The notes beneath the pieces were generated by a model. That model made no database searches, was not told the DNA's origin, and saw nothing but the letters and a program-made list of their open reading frames with translations. Shown one piece after another: positions 1-6,222 of a stretch of 6,537 bases of DNA. This DNA is from Thiotrichaceae bacterium (GTDB taxonomy: Bacteria > Pseudomonadota > Gammaproteobacteria > Thiotrichales > Thiotrichaceae). Position 1 is the first letter of the stretch. The number at the start of each line of letters is the position of its first letter. The stretch covers positions 1 to 6,537 of the forward strand of contig JALVEA010000489.1 in NCBI GenBank assembly GCA_027008665.1, written 5' to 3'. The translations under genes were made by a program, and so were the position numbers.

Positions 1-66
1 GGGATTGAAAAATCAATGACACAAATAGCGCATGAGCTAGTTCAATATTTATTGATACAAAATTAA
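1..66 (+). CDS. C-terminal end of an unidentified protein (partial)
   Basis: The first frame is open from base 1 to a TAA at 64-66 and gives 21 residues that end in HELVQYLLIQN. The 5' part lies outside the window. The residues look like one amphipathic helix (hydrophobic positions I, L, V, L, L alternate with polar ones), which is common at the C-terminus of many soluble or lipoprotein domains. I do not recognise the family. Supporting its reality: the stop lies 77 bases before the psiE-like start on the same strand, leaving a normal-sized gap. With so little sequence it could also be chance open frame. Confidence 0.45.
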   Translation, partial: GIEKSMTQIAHELVQYLLIQN

Positions 67-92
67 CCTAATTGCTGTTTATCTTATATTTT

Positions 93-106
93 CTATGGCA
101 ACATAG
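93..106 (+). other. Small hairpin with GCAA tetraloop upstream of psiE-like gene
   Basis: CTATG at 93-97 and CATAG at 102-106 are perfectly complementary and enclose GCAA, a GNRA-type tetraloop. No T-run follows, so it does not look like an intrinsic terminator. It may be a small structure in the leader between the upstream gene and the psiE-like gene, or chance, because the stem is only 5 bp. Confidence 0.25.
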
Positions 107-130
107 CTTTGAATTATATATTTATTCTAC

Positions 131-141
131 AAAGGGGAAGG
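131..141 (+). promoter_or_regulatory. Ribosome binding site deciding the psiE-like start
   Basis: A purine-rich stretch, AAAGGGGAAGG, lies directly ahead of the ATG at 144. Its AAAGGGG part is 6 bases from the start codon. It favours 144 over the in-frame ATG at 72. Confidence 0.7.
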
Positions 142-143
142 AT

Positions 144-560
144 ATGAAAAAAATAAGTCATTATGTTGAAAAAATAGGGAATCAAGCCGTTGAAATATTT
201 CACCTAGTAGGGCTTTTTATAATAGGTGGAACAGTAACATGGACAGCCGTACATGAATATATGCTTATTATGAATAAATCTTTTGCTAGTTTGGATGATA
301 TTCTACTGCTCTTTATTTATCTCGAATTAGGCGCAATGGTGGGGATTTTCTTTAAAACCAAAAAATTACCCGTTATTTTCTTACTCTTTATTTCAATTAC
401 AGCTTTGACTCGCTATCTCGCTGTCGATCTTAAAACAATGGATAGCGAACGTGCCATTATGGTCGTAGCTTCGATTGTTATTTTATCTATTGCGGTATTA
501 ATTCTTCGATTTAGTGAAGTAAAATTTGGTGATGGTAGTGAAGATACTTTACAAAAATAG
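144..560 (+). CDS. psiE: PsiE-like phosphate-starvation-inducible inner membrane protein
   Basis: The protein has 138 residues, close to the roughly 136 of E. coli PsiE. Four hydrophobic segments (about residues 16-36, 50-70, 75-93 and 103-121) predict a small four-helix inner membrane protein. The best family match is the central stretch: YLELGAMVGIFF, then a short basic loop (KTKK), then LFISITALTRYLAVD. It parallels YFEFIALIVKYF and ITAIVRLIIVD in E. coli PsiE. The biochemical role of this family is unknown; in E. coli the gene is induced by phosphate starvation through PhoB. I chose the ATG at 144 because AAAGGGG at 131-137 lies 6 bases ahead of it. The same frame is open back to an ATG at 72, but that would add 24 residues with no ribosome site and would put this purine-rich stretch inside the gene. 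No convincing Pho box is visible upstream. Downstream it converges on glyS. Confidence 0.82.
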   Translation: MKKISHYVEKIGNQAVEIFHLVGLFIIGGTVTWTAVHEYMLIMNKSFASLDDILLLFIYLELGAMVGIFFKTKKLPVIFLLFISITALTRYLAVDLKTMDSERAIMVVASIVILSIAVLILRFSEVKFGDGSEDTLQK

Positions 561-564
561 CAGG

Positions 565-597
565 ACTAAGAGAAGACAAGATTGCAATCTCCTTAGT
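565..597 (+). other. Imperfect hairpin just after the psiE-like stop
   Basis: ACTAAGAGA at 565-573 pairs with TCTCCTTAGT at 588-597 with one bulged C, around a 14-base loop. It begins 5 bases after the stop codon of the psiE-like gene. No T-run follows, so alone it would be a poor terminator. It could protect the 3' end of the transcript or be part of a worn repeat (see 580-650). Confidence 0.35.
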
Positions 598-650
598 GCA
601 TAAGAAAGTTTCAAGCAATGAATTCACAAAGCTCTTCGCAATGACGTGGT
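580..650. repeat. Possible degraded dispersed intergenic repeat
   Basis: On the minus strand this stretch opens with CCACGTCATTGCGAAGAGC and later contains GGAGATTGCAATC. Both resemble pieces of the small intergenic repeats with a CGTCATTGCGA...GAAGCAATCTC pattern that occur in many copies in several AT-rich proteobacterial genomes. The two pieces lie in the usual order but the middle does not match the usual form. GATTGCAATC at 580-589 is also a perfect 10-bp palindrome. Only one copy lies in this window, so its repeat status is inference from memory of the motif. Confidence 0.3.
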
Positions 651-652
651 GG

Positions 653-711
653 AAAAAGTATAAACTACTTTTTAGATAGATGAAGGATGCCAAAAGTAGT
701 TTATATTTTTT
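653..711. terminator. Bidirectional intrinsic terminator between psiE-like gene and glyS
   Basis: Bases 653-672 and 692-711 form a 20-bp inverted repeat (19 Watson-Crick pairs and one G-T pair at 658/706) with a 19-base loop. The core is TATAAACTACTTTT against AAAAGTAGTTTATA. The outer parts are A-runs facing T-runs, so a transcript from either side ends the stem in a U-tract: T706-T711 on the plus strand and the complement of A653-A657 on the minus strand. It sits between two convergent genes and starts only 4 bases beyond the glyS stop, as expected for a shared terminator. Confidence 0.8.
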
Positions 712-715
712 AAAG

Positions 716-2788
716 TTATTGAAGATGCGACAAATCAGCAATATGCAAAAATAGCCCACGCATTTGTTGCAATAAAGCGAGGCGATTGCTTTTCAATGCT
801 TCATCATCGCTCATCACCATGACATTATCAAAAAAGTTATCAATATCATCACGCAATGCCGCCAGTGAGCTAAGTGCTTCGGTGTATTTTGCATCACGAA
901 ATAAAGGAATGACTTTTTCAGTTTGAGTCATAATGGTTTGATGCAATCTCTTTTCTTCGGCTTCTATTAATAACTGAGGATCAACGCTTGCTGGAATATT
1001 GCCTTTCGCTTTTTTAAGAATATTACCAATGCGTTTATTGGCAGCGGCAAGTGGTTCAGCGGCATCTAGTTTACGAAATTCACTCACCGCTTTAACGCGC
1101 TGATCAAAGTCCAAGGGACGTTGAGGATTAACCTTAGCAATCGCATCAATAATACCAACCGCAATGCCTTGATCTTTATAATAAGCACGTAGACGCTCCA
1201 TAATAAAACTGAAGGTTTCATTAACCGCCTCAGGGGCTTTGATATCGTCTTTAAATTGAATGGATGCGGTTTTTAATAGCTGCTTTAAATCCAATGATAA
1301 TTCACCCTCGATTAAAATACGCAATATACCAATGGCAGAACGACGCAGGGCATAAGGGTCTTTACTGCCTGTGGGTTTCATCCCAATAGCAAAAATACCT
1401 AATAAAGTATCGAGACGATCAGCAAGGGAGAGGATTTTGCCTGTGGTACTTGCAGGGATGATATCATCGGCAAATTTTGGTTGATATTGCTCTTGCATAG
1501 CATCTGCAACGGCTTGGGTTTCAGCGTCTTTTTGAGCGTAATAGCGCCCCATAATGCCTTGTAATTCGGCAAATTCACCCACCATATCGCTCATTAAATC
1601 ACATTTACTTAAAATGGCGGCACGATAAGCATCCTGAGTATTGGCATTAATTTGTTCAGCAATTGATTTACTTAAAATAGCAACCCGCTCGGTTTTTTCA
1701 AATAAAGTCCCGAGTTTTTTCTGAAAGGTGATTTTTTTAGTTGCTTCACGATAGGAGGCTAAAGTAACTTTACTGTCCTGCTCCCAGAAAAAAGCCGCGT
1801 CACTAAAACGTGGACTAATAACACGCTCATTGCCTTCGCGCACTACAGCAGGGTTGCTACTTTCAATATTAGCAATGGTAATAAAATGGGGTAAGAGTTC
1901 ACCGTTTTTATTTACAATAGGGAAATATTTTTGATGATCTTGCATACTAGAAATCAAGCATTCCTGCGGTATATCGAGGAATTTTTTATCAAAATTACCC
2001 GTGATAGCAATCGGCCATTCAATCAAGGCGGTGACTTCATCGAGTAGGCTATTTTCTATTTTTGCCGTCGCCCCCAATGCTTGAGCGGCAGATTCTGCTT
2101 GTTGACGCACGACCTCACGACGTTTAGAAAACTCAGCTATGACATAGCCCTTTTGCTCTAAAATATCAGCATAATCAGTCGCATTTTCCAGTGCAATCGC
2201 TTGAGGTGCATGAAAGCGATGTCCAAAGGTTTGATTGCTGGCGGTGAGATTCATTATTTTTTCAGCAATCACTTGTTGACCGAATAATATAACAACCCAA
2301 TGCACAGGACGTACAAATTCAATCTCACTTGCCCCCCAACGCATCCGTTTTGGAATCGGCAAAGAGGCTAAGGATTGATTCACAATATCCCCAACTAATT
2401 CCGCCACTGATTGCCCAGCCACTTCCTTTTTAAAGACCAACCATTCGCCCTTATCTGTCTTCATTCTATCCAGTTCATTAACCGCAACCCCACAGGAGCG
2501 AGCAAACCCTTGAGCCGCTTTGCTAGGATTGCCTTCCCCATCAAAAGCAGCCGCAATCGCAGGGCCTCGGCGTTCAAGGAGTTGATCTTGTTGCTTCTCT
2601 GCTAGCCCTTTTAATAAAACCGCTAAACGGCGAGGCGCGGCATAGGAGATGACTTCTTCCGCTTCTAAAGCCGCTTTTTTAAAGCCGATTGCTACCGACT
2701 CACTAAAGGCGTTCGATAGAGAAAGCAAGGCTTTAGGAGGTAGTTCTTCAGTGCCAATTTCGATTAATAAGTCATTTGTATTGATCAT
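716..2788 (-). CDS. glyS: Glycine--tRNA ligase beta subunit (EC 6.1.1.14)
   Basis: This is the beta subunit of the alpha2beta2 glycyl-tRNA synthetase, which with GlyQ charges tRNA-Gly in the cytoplasm. With the start used here it has 690 residues (E. coli GlyS has 689), and the two are alike from end to end. Numbered from that start, landmarks are EIGTEELPPKAL near 10, AAPRRLA at 50-56, RRGPAIAAAFD near 75, LPIPKRMRWG at 143-152, GHRFH at 189-193, HQKYFP at 285-290, SKCDLMSDMVGEF at 394-406, ADRLDTLLGIF at 456-466, DPYALRR at 477-483, and the C-terminal anticodon-binding region with LDAAEPLAAANKRIGNI at 574-590. The beta subunit carries the tRNA-binding regions and an HD-like domain; the aminoacylation site is on GlyQ. 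An ATG at 2794-2792 overlaps the glyQ stop by 4 bases and would give 692 residues, but AAGGAG at 2802-2797 is only 2 bases from it and 8 bases from the ATG at 2788-2786, so the latter is preferred. It is cotranscribed with glyQ and ends in the terminator at 653-711. Confidence 0.97.
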   Translation of the reverse strand: MINTNDLLIEIGTEELPPKALLSLSNAFSESVAIGFKKAALEAEEVISYAAPRRLAVLLKGLAEKQQDQLLERRGPAIAAAFDGEGNPSKAAQGFARSCGVAVNELDRMKTDKGEWLVFKKEVAGQSVAELVGDIVNQSLASLPIPKRMRWGASEIEFVRPVHWVVILFGQQVIAEKIMNLTASNQTFGHRFHAPQAIALENATDYADILEQKGYVIAEFSKRREVVRQQAESAAQALGATAKIENSLLDEVTALIEWPIAITGNFDKKFLDIPQECLISSMQDHQKYFPIVNKNGELLPHFITIANIESSNPAVVREGNERVISPRFSDAAFFWEQDSKVTLASYREATKKITFQKKLGTLFEKTERVAILSKSIAEQINANTQDAYRAAILSKCDLMSDMVGEFAELQGIMGRYYAQKDAETQAVADAMQEQYQPKFADDIIPASTTGKILSLADRLDTLLGIFAIGMKPTGSKDPYALRRSAIGILRILIEGELSLDLKQLLKTASIQFKDDIKAPEAVNETFSFIMERLRAYYKDQGIAVGIIDAIAKVNPQRPLDFDQRVKAVSEFRKLDAAEPLAAANKRIGNILKKAKGNIPASVDPQLLIEAEEKRLHQTIMTQTEKVIPLFRDAKYTEALSSLAALRDDIDNFFDNVMVMSDDEALKSNRLALLQQMRGLFLHIADLSHLQ

Positions 2789-2790
2789 GA

Positions 2791-3717
2791 TCATTTCTCC
2801 TTCGCCACTGTTGTTAAATTATTGTTTAGCATCGGAAACCCTAGCGCCTCGCGTGAGTCATAATAAGCCTTTGCAATCGCACGCGATAAGGCGCGTACTC
2901 GTAACATATAACGCTGTCGTTCGGTCACCGAAATAGCATGACGTGCATCGAGTAAATTAAACGCATGAGAGGCTTGTAGCATCTGCTCATAAGCAGGTAG
3001 TGGTAGATTGGCTTCAATCAATGCTTGGCTTTCTTTTTCTGCCGCATCAAAATGATGGAAAAGCTCTTTAACATTCGCTTTTTCAAAGTTATAGGCGGAT
3101 TGTTCGACCTCATTGCGATGATAAATATCGCCATAGGTTAATTGACCATTCACCCCATCTGACCAAATCAGATCATAAACTGATTCTGCATTTTGTAAAT
3201 ACATTGCAATACGTTCTAAACCATAGGCAATCTCACCTGTAACGGGCTTACAGTCTAATCCACCAATTTGCTGAAAATAGGTAAATTGGGTCACTTCCAT
3301 CCCATTGAGCCAGACTTCCCAACCTAAGCCCCATGCACCAAGCGTAGGTGATTCCCAATTATCTTCTACAAAGCGAATATCATGCTCTAATGGATCAAAA
3401 CCAATCGCTTTTAAAGAGCCTAAATACAAATCTTGAATATCTAAGGGTGAGGGTTTTAACACCACTTGAAATTGATGAAAGCGTTGCAAACGATTCGGGT
3501 TATCACCGTAACGTCCATCGGTTGGACGACGAGATGGCTGTACAAAAGCAACATTCCACGGTTCAGGGCCAATTGCTTGCAAAAAAGTCGCAGGGTTATC
3601 GGTTCCTGCCCCCATTGCCATATCATAGGGTTGCAAAATGGCACAACCTTGTTGCGACCAGTAATCCTGTAGAGCAAAAATTAGCCCTTGAAAGGTTGAA
3701 ACATTGTATTCCGACAT
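2791..3717 (-). CDS. glyQ: Glycine--tRNA ligase alpha subunit (EC 6.1.1.14)
   Basis: This is the catalytic alpha subunit of heterotetrameric GlyRS, a class II synthetase that activates glycine with ATP and, with GlyS, transfers it to tRNA-Gly. It has 308 residues against 303 in E. coli and is alike throughout. Visible signatures: TFQGLIFALQDYW at 8-20; QPSRRPTDGRYGDNPNR at 60-76, the motif 2 region; DIRFVEDNWESPTLGAWGLG near 113-132; NGMEVTQFTYFQQIGG at 138-153; GLERIAMYLQ at 166-175, motif 3; and LLDARHAISVTERQRY at 255-270. The ATG at 3717 places MSEYNVSTFQG as in relatives. No clear Shine-Dalgarno sequence precedes it; the leader just upstream is A/T-rich, so initiation may rely on an unstructured leader. 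glyS follows directly. No T-box leader is seen, as expected for this group of bacteria. Confidence 0.97.
   Translation of the reverse strand: MSEYNVSTFQGLIFALQDYWSQQGCAILQPYDMAMGAGTDNPATFLQAIGPEPWNVAFVQPSRRPTDGRYGDNPNRLQRFHQFQVVLKPSPLDIQDLYLGSLKAIGFDPLEHDIRFVEDNWESPTLGAWGLGWEVWLNGMEVTQFTYFQQIGGLDCKPVTGEIAYGLERIAMYLQNAESVYDLIWSDGVNGQLTYGDIYHRNEVEQSAYNFEKANVKELFHHFDAAEKESQALIEANLPLPAYEQMLQASHAFNLLDARHAISVTERQRYMLRVRALSRAIAKAYYDSREALGFPMLNNNLTTVAKEK
2797..2802 (-). promoter_or_regulatory. Ribosome binding site for glyS inside the 3' end of glyQ
   Basis: The minus strand reads AAGGAG here, within the last codons of glyQ. It is 8 bases from the second of two in-frame ATGs (2788) and only 2 bases from the first (2794). 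This decides the glyS start and allows translational coupling to glyQ. Confidence 0.75.
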
Positions 3718-3754
3718 ATTTAAACGCTTTTTTTATTAATTAAAGAAGGCGGCG

Positions 3755-3784
3755 ATTATACGGTATTTTTTGAAATAGGCTGAA
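3755..3784 (-). promoter_or_regulatory. Predicted sigma70-type promoter of glyQ-glyS
   Basis: On the minus strand a perfect TATAAT lies at 3760-3755. With an 18-base spacer, TTCAGC at 3784-3779 is a weak -35 (3 of 6 matches). A start near 3748 would give a leader of about 30 bases before the glyQ ATG. The -10 box is the convincing part. Confidence 0.6.
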
Positions 3785-3787
3785 ATA
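3771..3787. repeat. Short direct repeat TGAAATA, 10-bp period
   Basis: TGAAATA occurs at 3771-3777 and again at 3781-3787, one helical turn apart, covering the spacer and -35 region of the glyQ promoter. It could be a half-site pair for a regulator on one face of the DNA, but A/T-rich 7-mers arise easily by chance. Confidence 0.3.
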
Positions 3788-3810
3788 AATAAAGTAAAGG
3801 TCTAAATTTA

Positions 3811-3840
3811 ATGAAAGTTGGTCAGCAACACTCGTATAAT
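3811..3840 (+). promoter_or_regulatory. Predicted sigma70-type promoter of icd
   Basis: A perfect TATAAT lies at 3835-3840. ATGAAA at 3811-3816 with an 18-base spacer matches 4 of 6 consensus -35 bases. A start near 3847 would leave about 32 bases before the ATG at 3879. This promoter is back to back with the glyQ promoter: only 26 A/T-rich bases (3785-3810, including the palindrome TAAATTTA at 3803-3810) separate the two -35 boxes. Confidence 0.6.
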
Positions 3841-3878
3841 AACGCCCCCAATGAATCTGCTATGAGAAAATACGATCA

Positions 3879-6107
3879 ATGTCAAAAATAATCTACACCA
3901 AAACAGATGAGGCTCCTGCTTTAGCGACTTATTCCTTTTTACCTATTGTACAAGCATTTACCAAAGCGGCTGGGATTGAGGTTGAAACTAAAGATATTTC
4001 CCTAGCAGGACGTATTATTGCAAATTTTCCTGATGATTTACGAGAGGATCAACGCATAGAAAATGCATTAGAAATATTAGCTGAGCTGGTTAAAATGCCA
4101 GAGGCTAATATTATTAAATTGCCTAATATTAGTGCTTCTATTCCACAGTTAAAGGCAGCCATTAGCGAATTACAAGCACAGGGTTATAAAATTCCGAACT
4201 ATCCTGAACAAGCTAACACCGAAGCAGAGCAAGCAGTACAAGCCCGTTATGCCAAAGTCTTAGGTAGTGCAGTCAATCCTGTATTGCGAGAGGGTAATGC
4301 AGATCGTCGCGTTGCCCCTGCGGTTAAAGCCTATGCACAAGCGAATCCACACCGTATGGGAGAGTGGAGTGCGGATTCAAAATCACACGTTGCTAGTATG
4401 AGTGAGGGAGATTTTCATTCAAGCGAGCAGTCGGTGGTGGTAACTGAAACGGATGATGTGAAAGTCCAATTTACGGATACAAAAGGTAATATCAGTGTAT
4501 TAAAAGCATCCACTCCTTTATTAGCAGGTGAGGTGATTGATGCTTCTTTAATGAGCGTCAAAGCATTGCGTGCTTATTGCGAACAGGCAATGCAAGCAGC
4601 TAAAGAAGAGGATGTTTTATTATCCTTACACCTTAAAGCGACTATGATGAAGATTTCTGATCCCATTATTTTTGGTCATGTAGTGGGGGTTTATTTTAAG
4701 GATCTGTTTAGCAAAAATAAGGCGGTCTTTGCAGAATTAGGCATCCATCCCAATCTTGGTTTAGGTGATGTTTACAAGAAAATAAGCAAACTACCCCCTG
4801 AATTAAAAGCAGAAATTGAAGCGGATATCGCTAGGGTTTATGCCAATCGTCCTGCATTGGCAATGGTGGATTCAGACAATGGTATTAGCAATCTGCATGT
4901 ATCTAGTGATGTGATTATTGATGCCTCAATGCCCGCAATGATACGCTCATCGGGCATGATGTGGGGACCGGATGGTAAATTAAAAGATACCAAGGCAATG
5001 ATTCCAGATCGTAATTATGCGGGGGTTTATCAAACTACGATTGAATTTTGCAAACAACACGGGGCATTTGATGTTGCTACTATGGGCAATGTTTCCAATG
5101 TGGGGCTGATGGCACAAAAGGCAGAAGAATACGGCTCGCATGATAAAACCTTTGAAATGCCCGCAGAGGGACGGGTTGAAGTTATTGATACTTCAGGCAA
5201 TACCTTAATGTCGCATCAGGTTGAAGCAGGTGATCTATGGCGGATGTGTCAAACTAAAGATATTCCCATTCAAAATTGGGTAGAACTAGCAGTCAAACGC
5301 GCCCGTACAACGGGTCATCCTGCTATTTTTTGGTTAGATTCCGAACGTGCGCATGATCAAATATTAATAAAAAAGGTTAATCAATATTTATCTGATCATA
5401 ATACGGATGGCTTAGATATTCAGATTATGTCGCCGATTAAAGCCACCCAATATACTCTAGAGCGACTCAAGGCAGGCAAAGATACAATTTCTGTCACAGG
5501 CAATATACTACGCGATTATCTCACCGATTTATTTCCTATTTTAGAATTAGGAACCAGTGCCAAAATGCTCTCTATTGTGCCATTGCTCGCAGGTGGTGGA
5601 TTATTTGAAACAGGCGCAGGCGGTTCAGCCCCTAAGCATGTTCAACAATTTATCACCGAAAATCATCTACGTTGGGATTCATTAGGTGAATATTTAGCAT
5701 TAGGTGTCTCGCTCGAAGATTTGGCCACTAAAACAGAGAATAAAAAGGCACAAATATTAGCCGATACACTCAGCGAAGCCACCTCAAACTATCTTAAAAA
5801 TAATAACTCCCCCTCGCGCGTAGTGAATGAATTAGATAATCGTGGCAGTAGCTTTTATTTAGCAATGTACTGGGCAATGGCATTAGCCCAGCAAGATCAA
5901 GACGCTGATTTAAAACACTTATTTAAACCACTGGCACAACAATTAATGGAAAATAAAGAAAAAATTATTGCCCAATTAAATGCCGTACAAGGACAAAAAA
6001 TTGATCTTGGAGGATATTATCATCCTGATACTGAAAAAATAGAAAAAGCAATGAGACCTAGTCCAACCTTTAATCAAGCATTATCAGAATTGCTTGAAAG
6101 GCTATGA
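3879..6107 (+). CDS. icd: Monomeric NADP-dependent isocitrate dehydrogenase (EC 1.1.1.42)
   Basis: It oxidatively decarboxylates isocitrate to 2-oxoglutarate and makes NADPH in the cytoplasmic TCA cycle. Its 742 residues fit the monomeric IDH family (about 740), not the roughly 415-residue homodimeric form of E. coli. Residues match those described for the Azotobacter vinelandii enzyme with a constant offset of 2: substrate contacts S130, N133, R137, R143 (in GSAVNPVLREGNADRR), K253 (KATMMK), Y418 (EEYGSHDK) and R545; metal ligands D348 (IDASMPAM), D546 and D550 (LRDYLTD); and NADP contacts H587 (APKHVQQF), R598 (LRWDSLGE) and R647 (SPSRVVNELDNRG). The N-terminus, IIYTKTDEAPALATYSFLP, also fits the family and supports the ATG at 3879. 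The ribosome site is weak (GAGAAA near 3864-3869). It is transcribed alone, divergently from glyQ. No truncation or missing key residue is seen. The symbol idh is also used for this type. Confidence 0.97.
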   Translation: MSKIIYTKTDEAPALATYSFLPIVQAFTKAAGIEVETKDISLAGRIIANFPDDLREDQRIENALEILAELVKMPEANIIKLPNISASIPQLKAAISELQAQGYKIPNYPEQANTEAEQAVQARYAKVLGSAVNPVLREGNADRRVAPAVKAYAQANPHRMGEWSADSKSHVASMSEGDFHSSEQSVVVTETDDVKVQFTDTKGNISVLKASTPLLAGEVIDASLMSVKALRAYCEQAMQAAKEEDVLLSLHLKATMMKISDPIIFGHVVGVYFKDLFSKNKAVFAELGIHPNLGLGDVYKKISKLPPELKAEIEADIARVYANRPALAMVDSDNGISNLHVSSDVIIDASMPAMIRSSGMMWGPDGKLKDTKAMIPDRNYAGVYQTTIEFCKQHGAFDVATMGNVSNVGLMAQKAEEYGSHDKTFEMPAEGRVEVIDTSGNTLMSHQVEAGDLWRMCQTKDIPIQNWVELAVKRARTTGHPAIFWLDSERAHDQILIKKVNQYLSDHNTDGLDIQIMSPIKATQYTLERLKAGKDTISVTGNILRDYLTDLFPILELGTSAKMLSIVPLLAGGGLFETGAGGSAPKHVQQFITENHLRWDSLGEYLALGVSLEDLATKTENKKAQILADTLSEATSNYLKNNNSPSRVVNELDNRGSSFYLAMYWAMALAQQDQDADLKHLFKPLAQQLMENKEKIIAQLNAVQGQKIDLGGYYHPDTEKIEKAMRPSPTFNQALSELLERL

Positions 6108-6124
6108 TTTTAAGCATATTTTTT

Positions 6125-6173
6125 AGAGATTGTGCAAGTATTCGTGGACCAGTCTCTTAACCTTGCTATTTTT
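6125..6173 (+). terminator. Weak terminator candidate after icd
   Basis: AGAGATTG at 6125-6132 pairs with CAGTCTCT at 6150-6157 (8 bp with one G-T pair) around a 17-base loop. The nearest T-run, 6169-6173, comes 11 bases after the stem and lies within the predicted promoter of the next gene. The long loop and distant T-run make this a doubtful intrinsic terminator, but it is the best stem between icd and the next gene. Confidence 0.3.
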
Positions 6174-6191
6174 AATTAAGATTAGGATAAT
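6163..6191 (+). promoter_or_regulatory. Predicted sigma70-type promoter of the DUF1015 gene
   Basis: TTGCTA at 6163-6168 (4 of 6 matches to TTGACA), an exact 17-base spacer, and GATAAT at 6186-6191 (5 of 6 matches to TATAAT). A start near 6198 leaves about 25 bases before the ATG at 6223. It suggests that the DUF1015 gene has its own transcript rather than depending on icd. Confidence 0.55.
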
Positions 6192-6222
6192 CGCCTTCCC
6201 CCTAATTCACTGGAATACCTTT

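Noticed and set aside
75..96. Possible Pho box upstream of the psiE-like gene
   Set aside because: Only CTGT of the first half-site matches well, and the second half-site is absent at the expected spacing.
511..759. 82-codon minus-strand open frame across the psiE-like 3' end, the intergenic region and the glyS end
   Set aside because: It overlaps glyS on the same strand in another phase, runs through the terminator hairpin, has a low-complexity F/L/I/Y-rich translation and resembles no family I know.
2411..2936. Two plus-strand open frames (2411-2605 and 2649-2936) antisense to glyS and glyQ
   Set aside because: They are shadows of the conserved synthetase genes, with no ribosome sites or recognisable products.
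3348..3743. 131-codon plus-strand open frame antisense to glyQ
   Set aside because: It lies almost entirely opposite strongly conserved glyQ codons, and its translation shows no domain-like pattern. It is a shadow, as are the shorter frames at 3456-3677 and 3466-3672.
3851..3891. Tiny open frames ahead of icd (MNLL, then a 9-codon frame from 3862 that overlaps the icd start)
   Set aside because: They chain by an ATGA overlap, which is suggestive of a leader peptide, but they are very short, have no good ribosome sites and no amino-acid bias pointing to attenuation.
6103..6124. TATG/CATA stem followed by six Ts at the icd stop
   Set aside because: A 4-bp A/T-rich stem with an 8-base loop is too weak to call a terminator.
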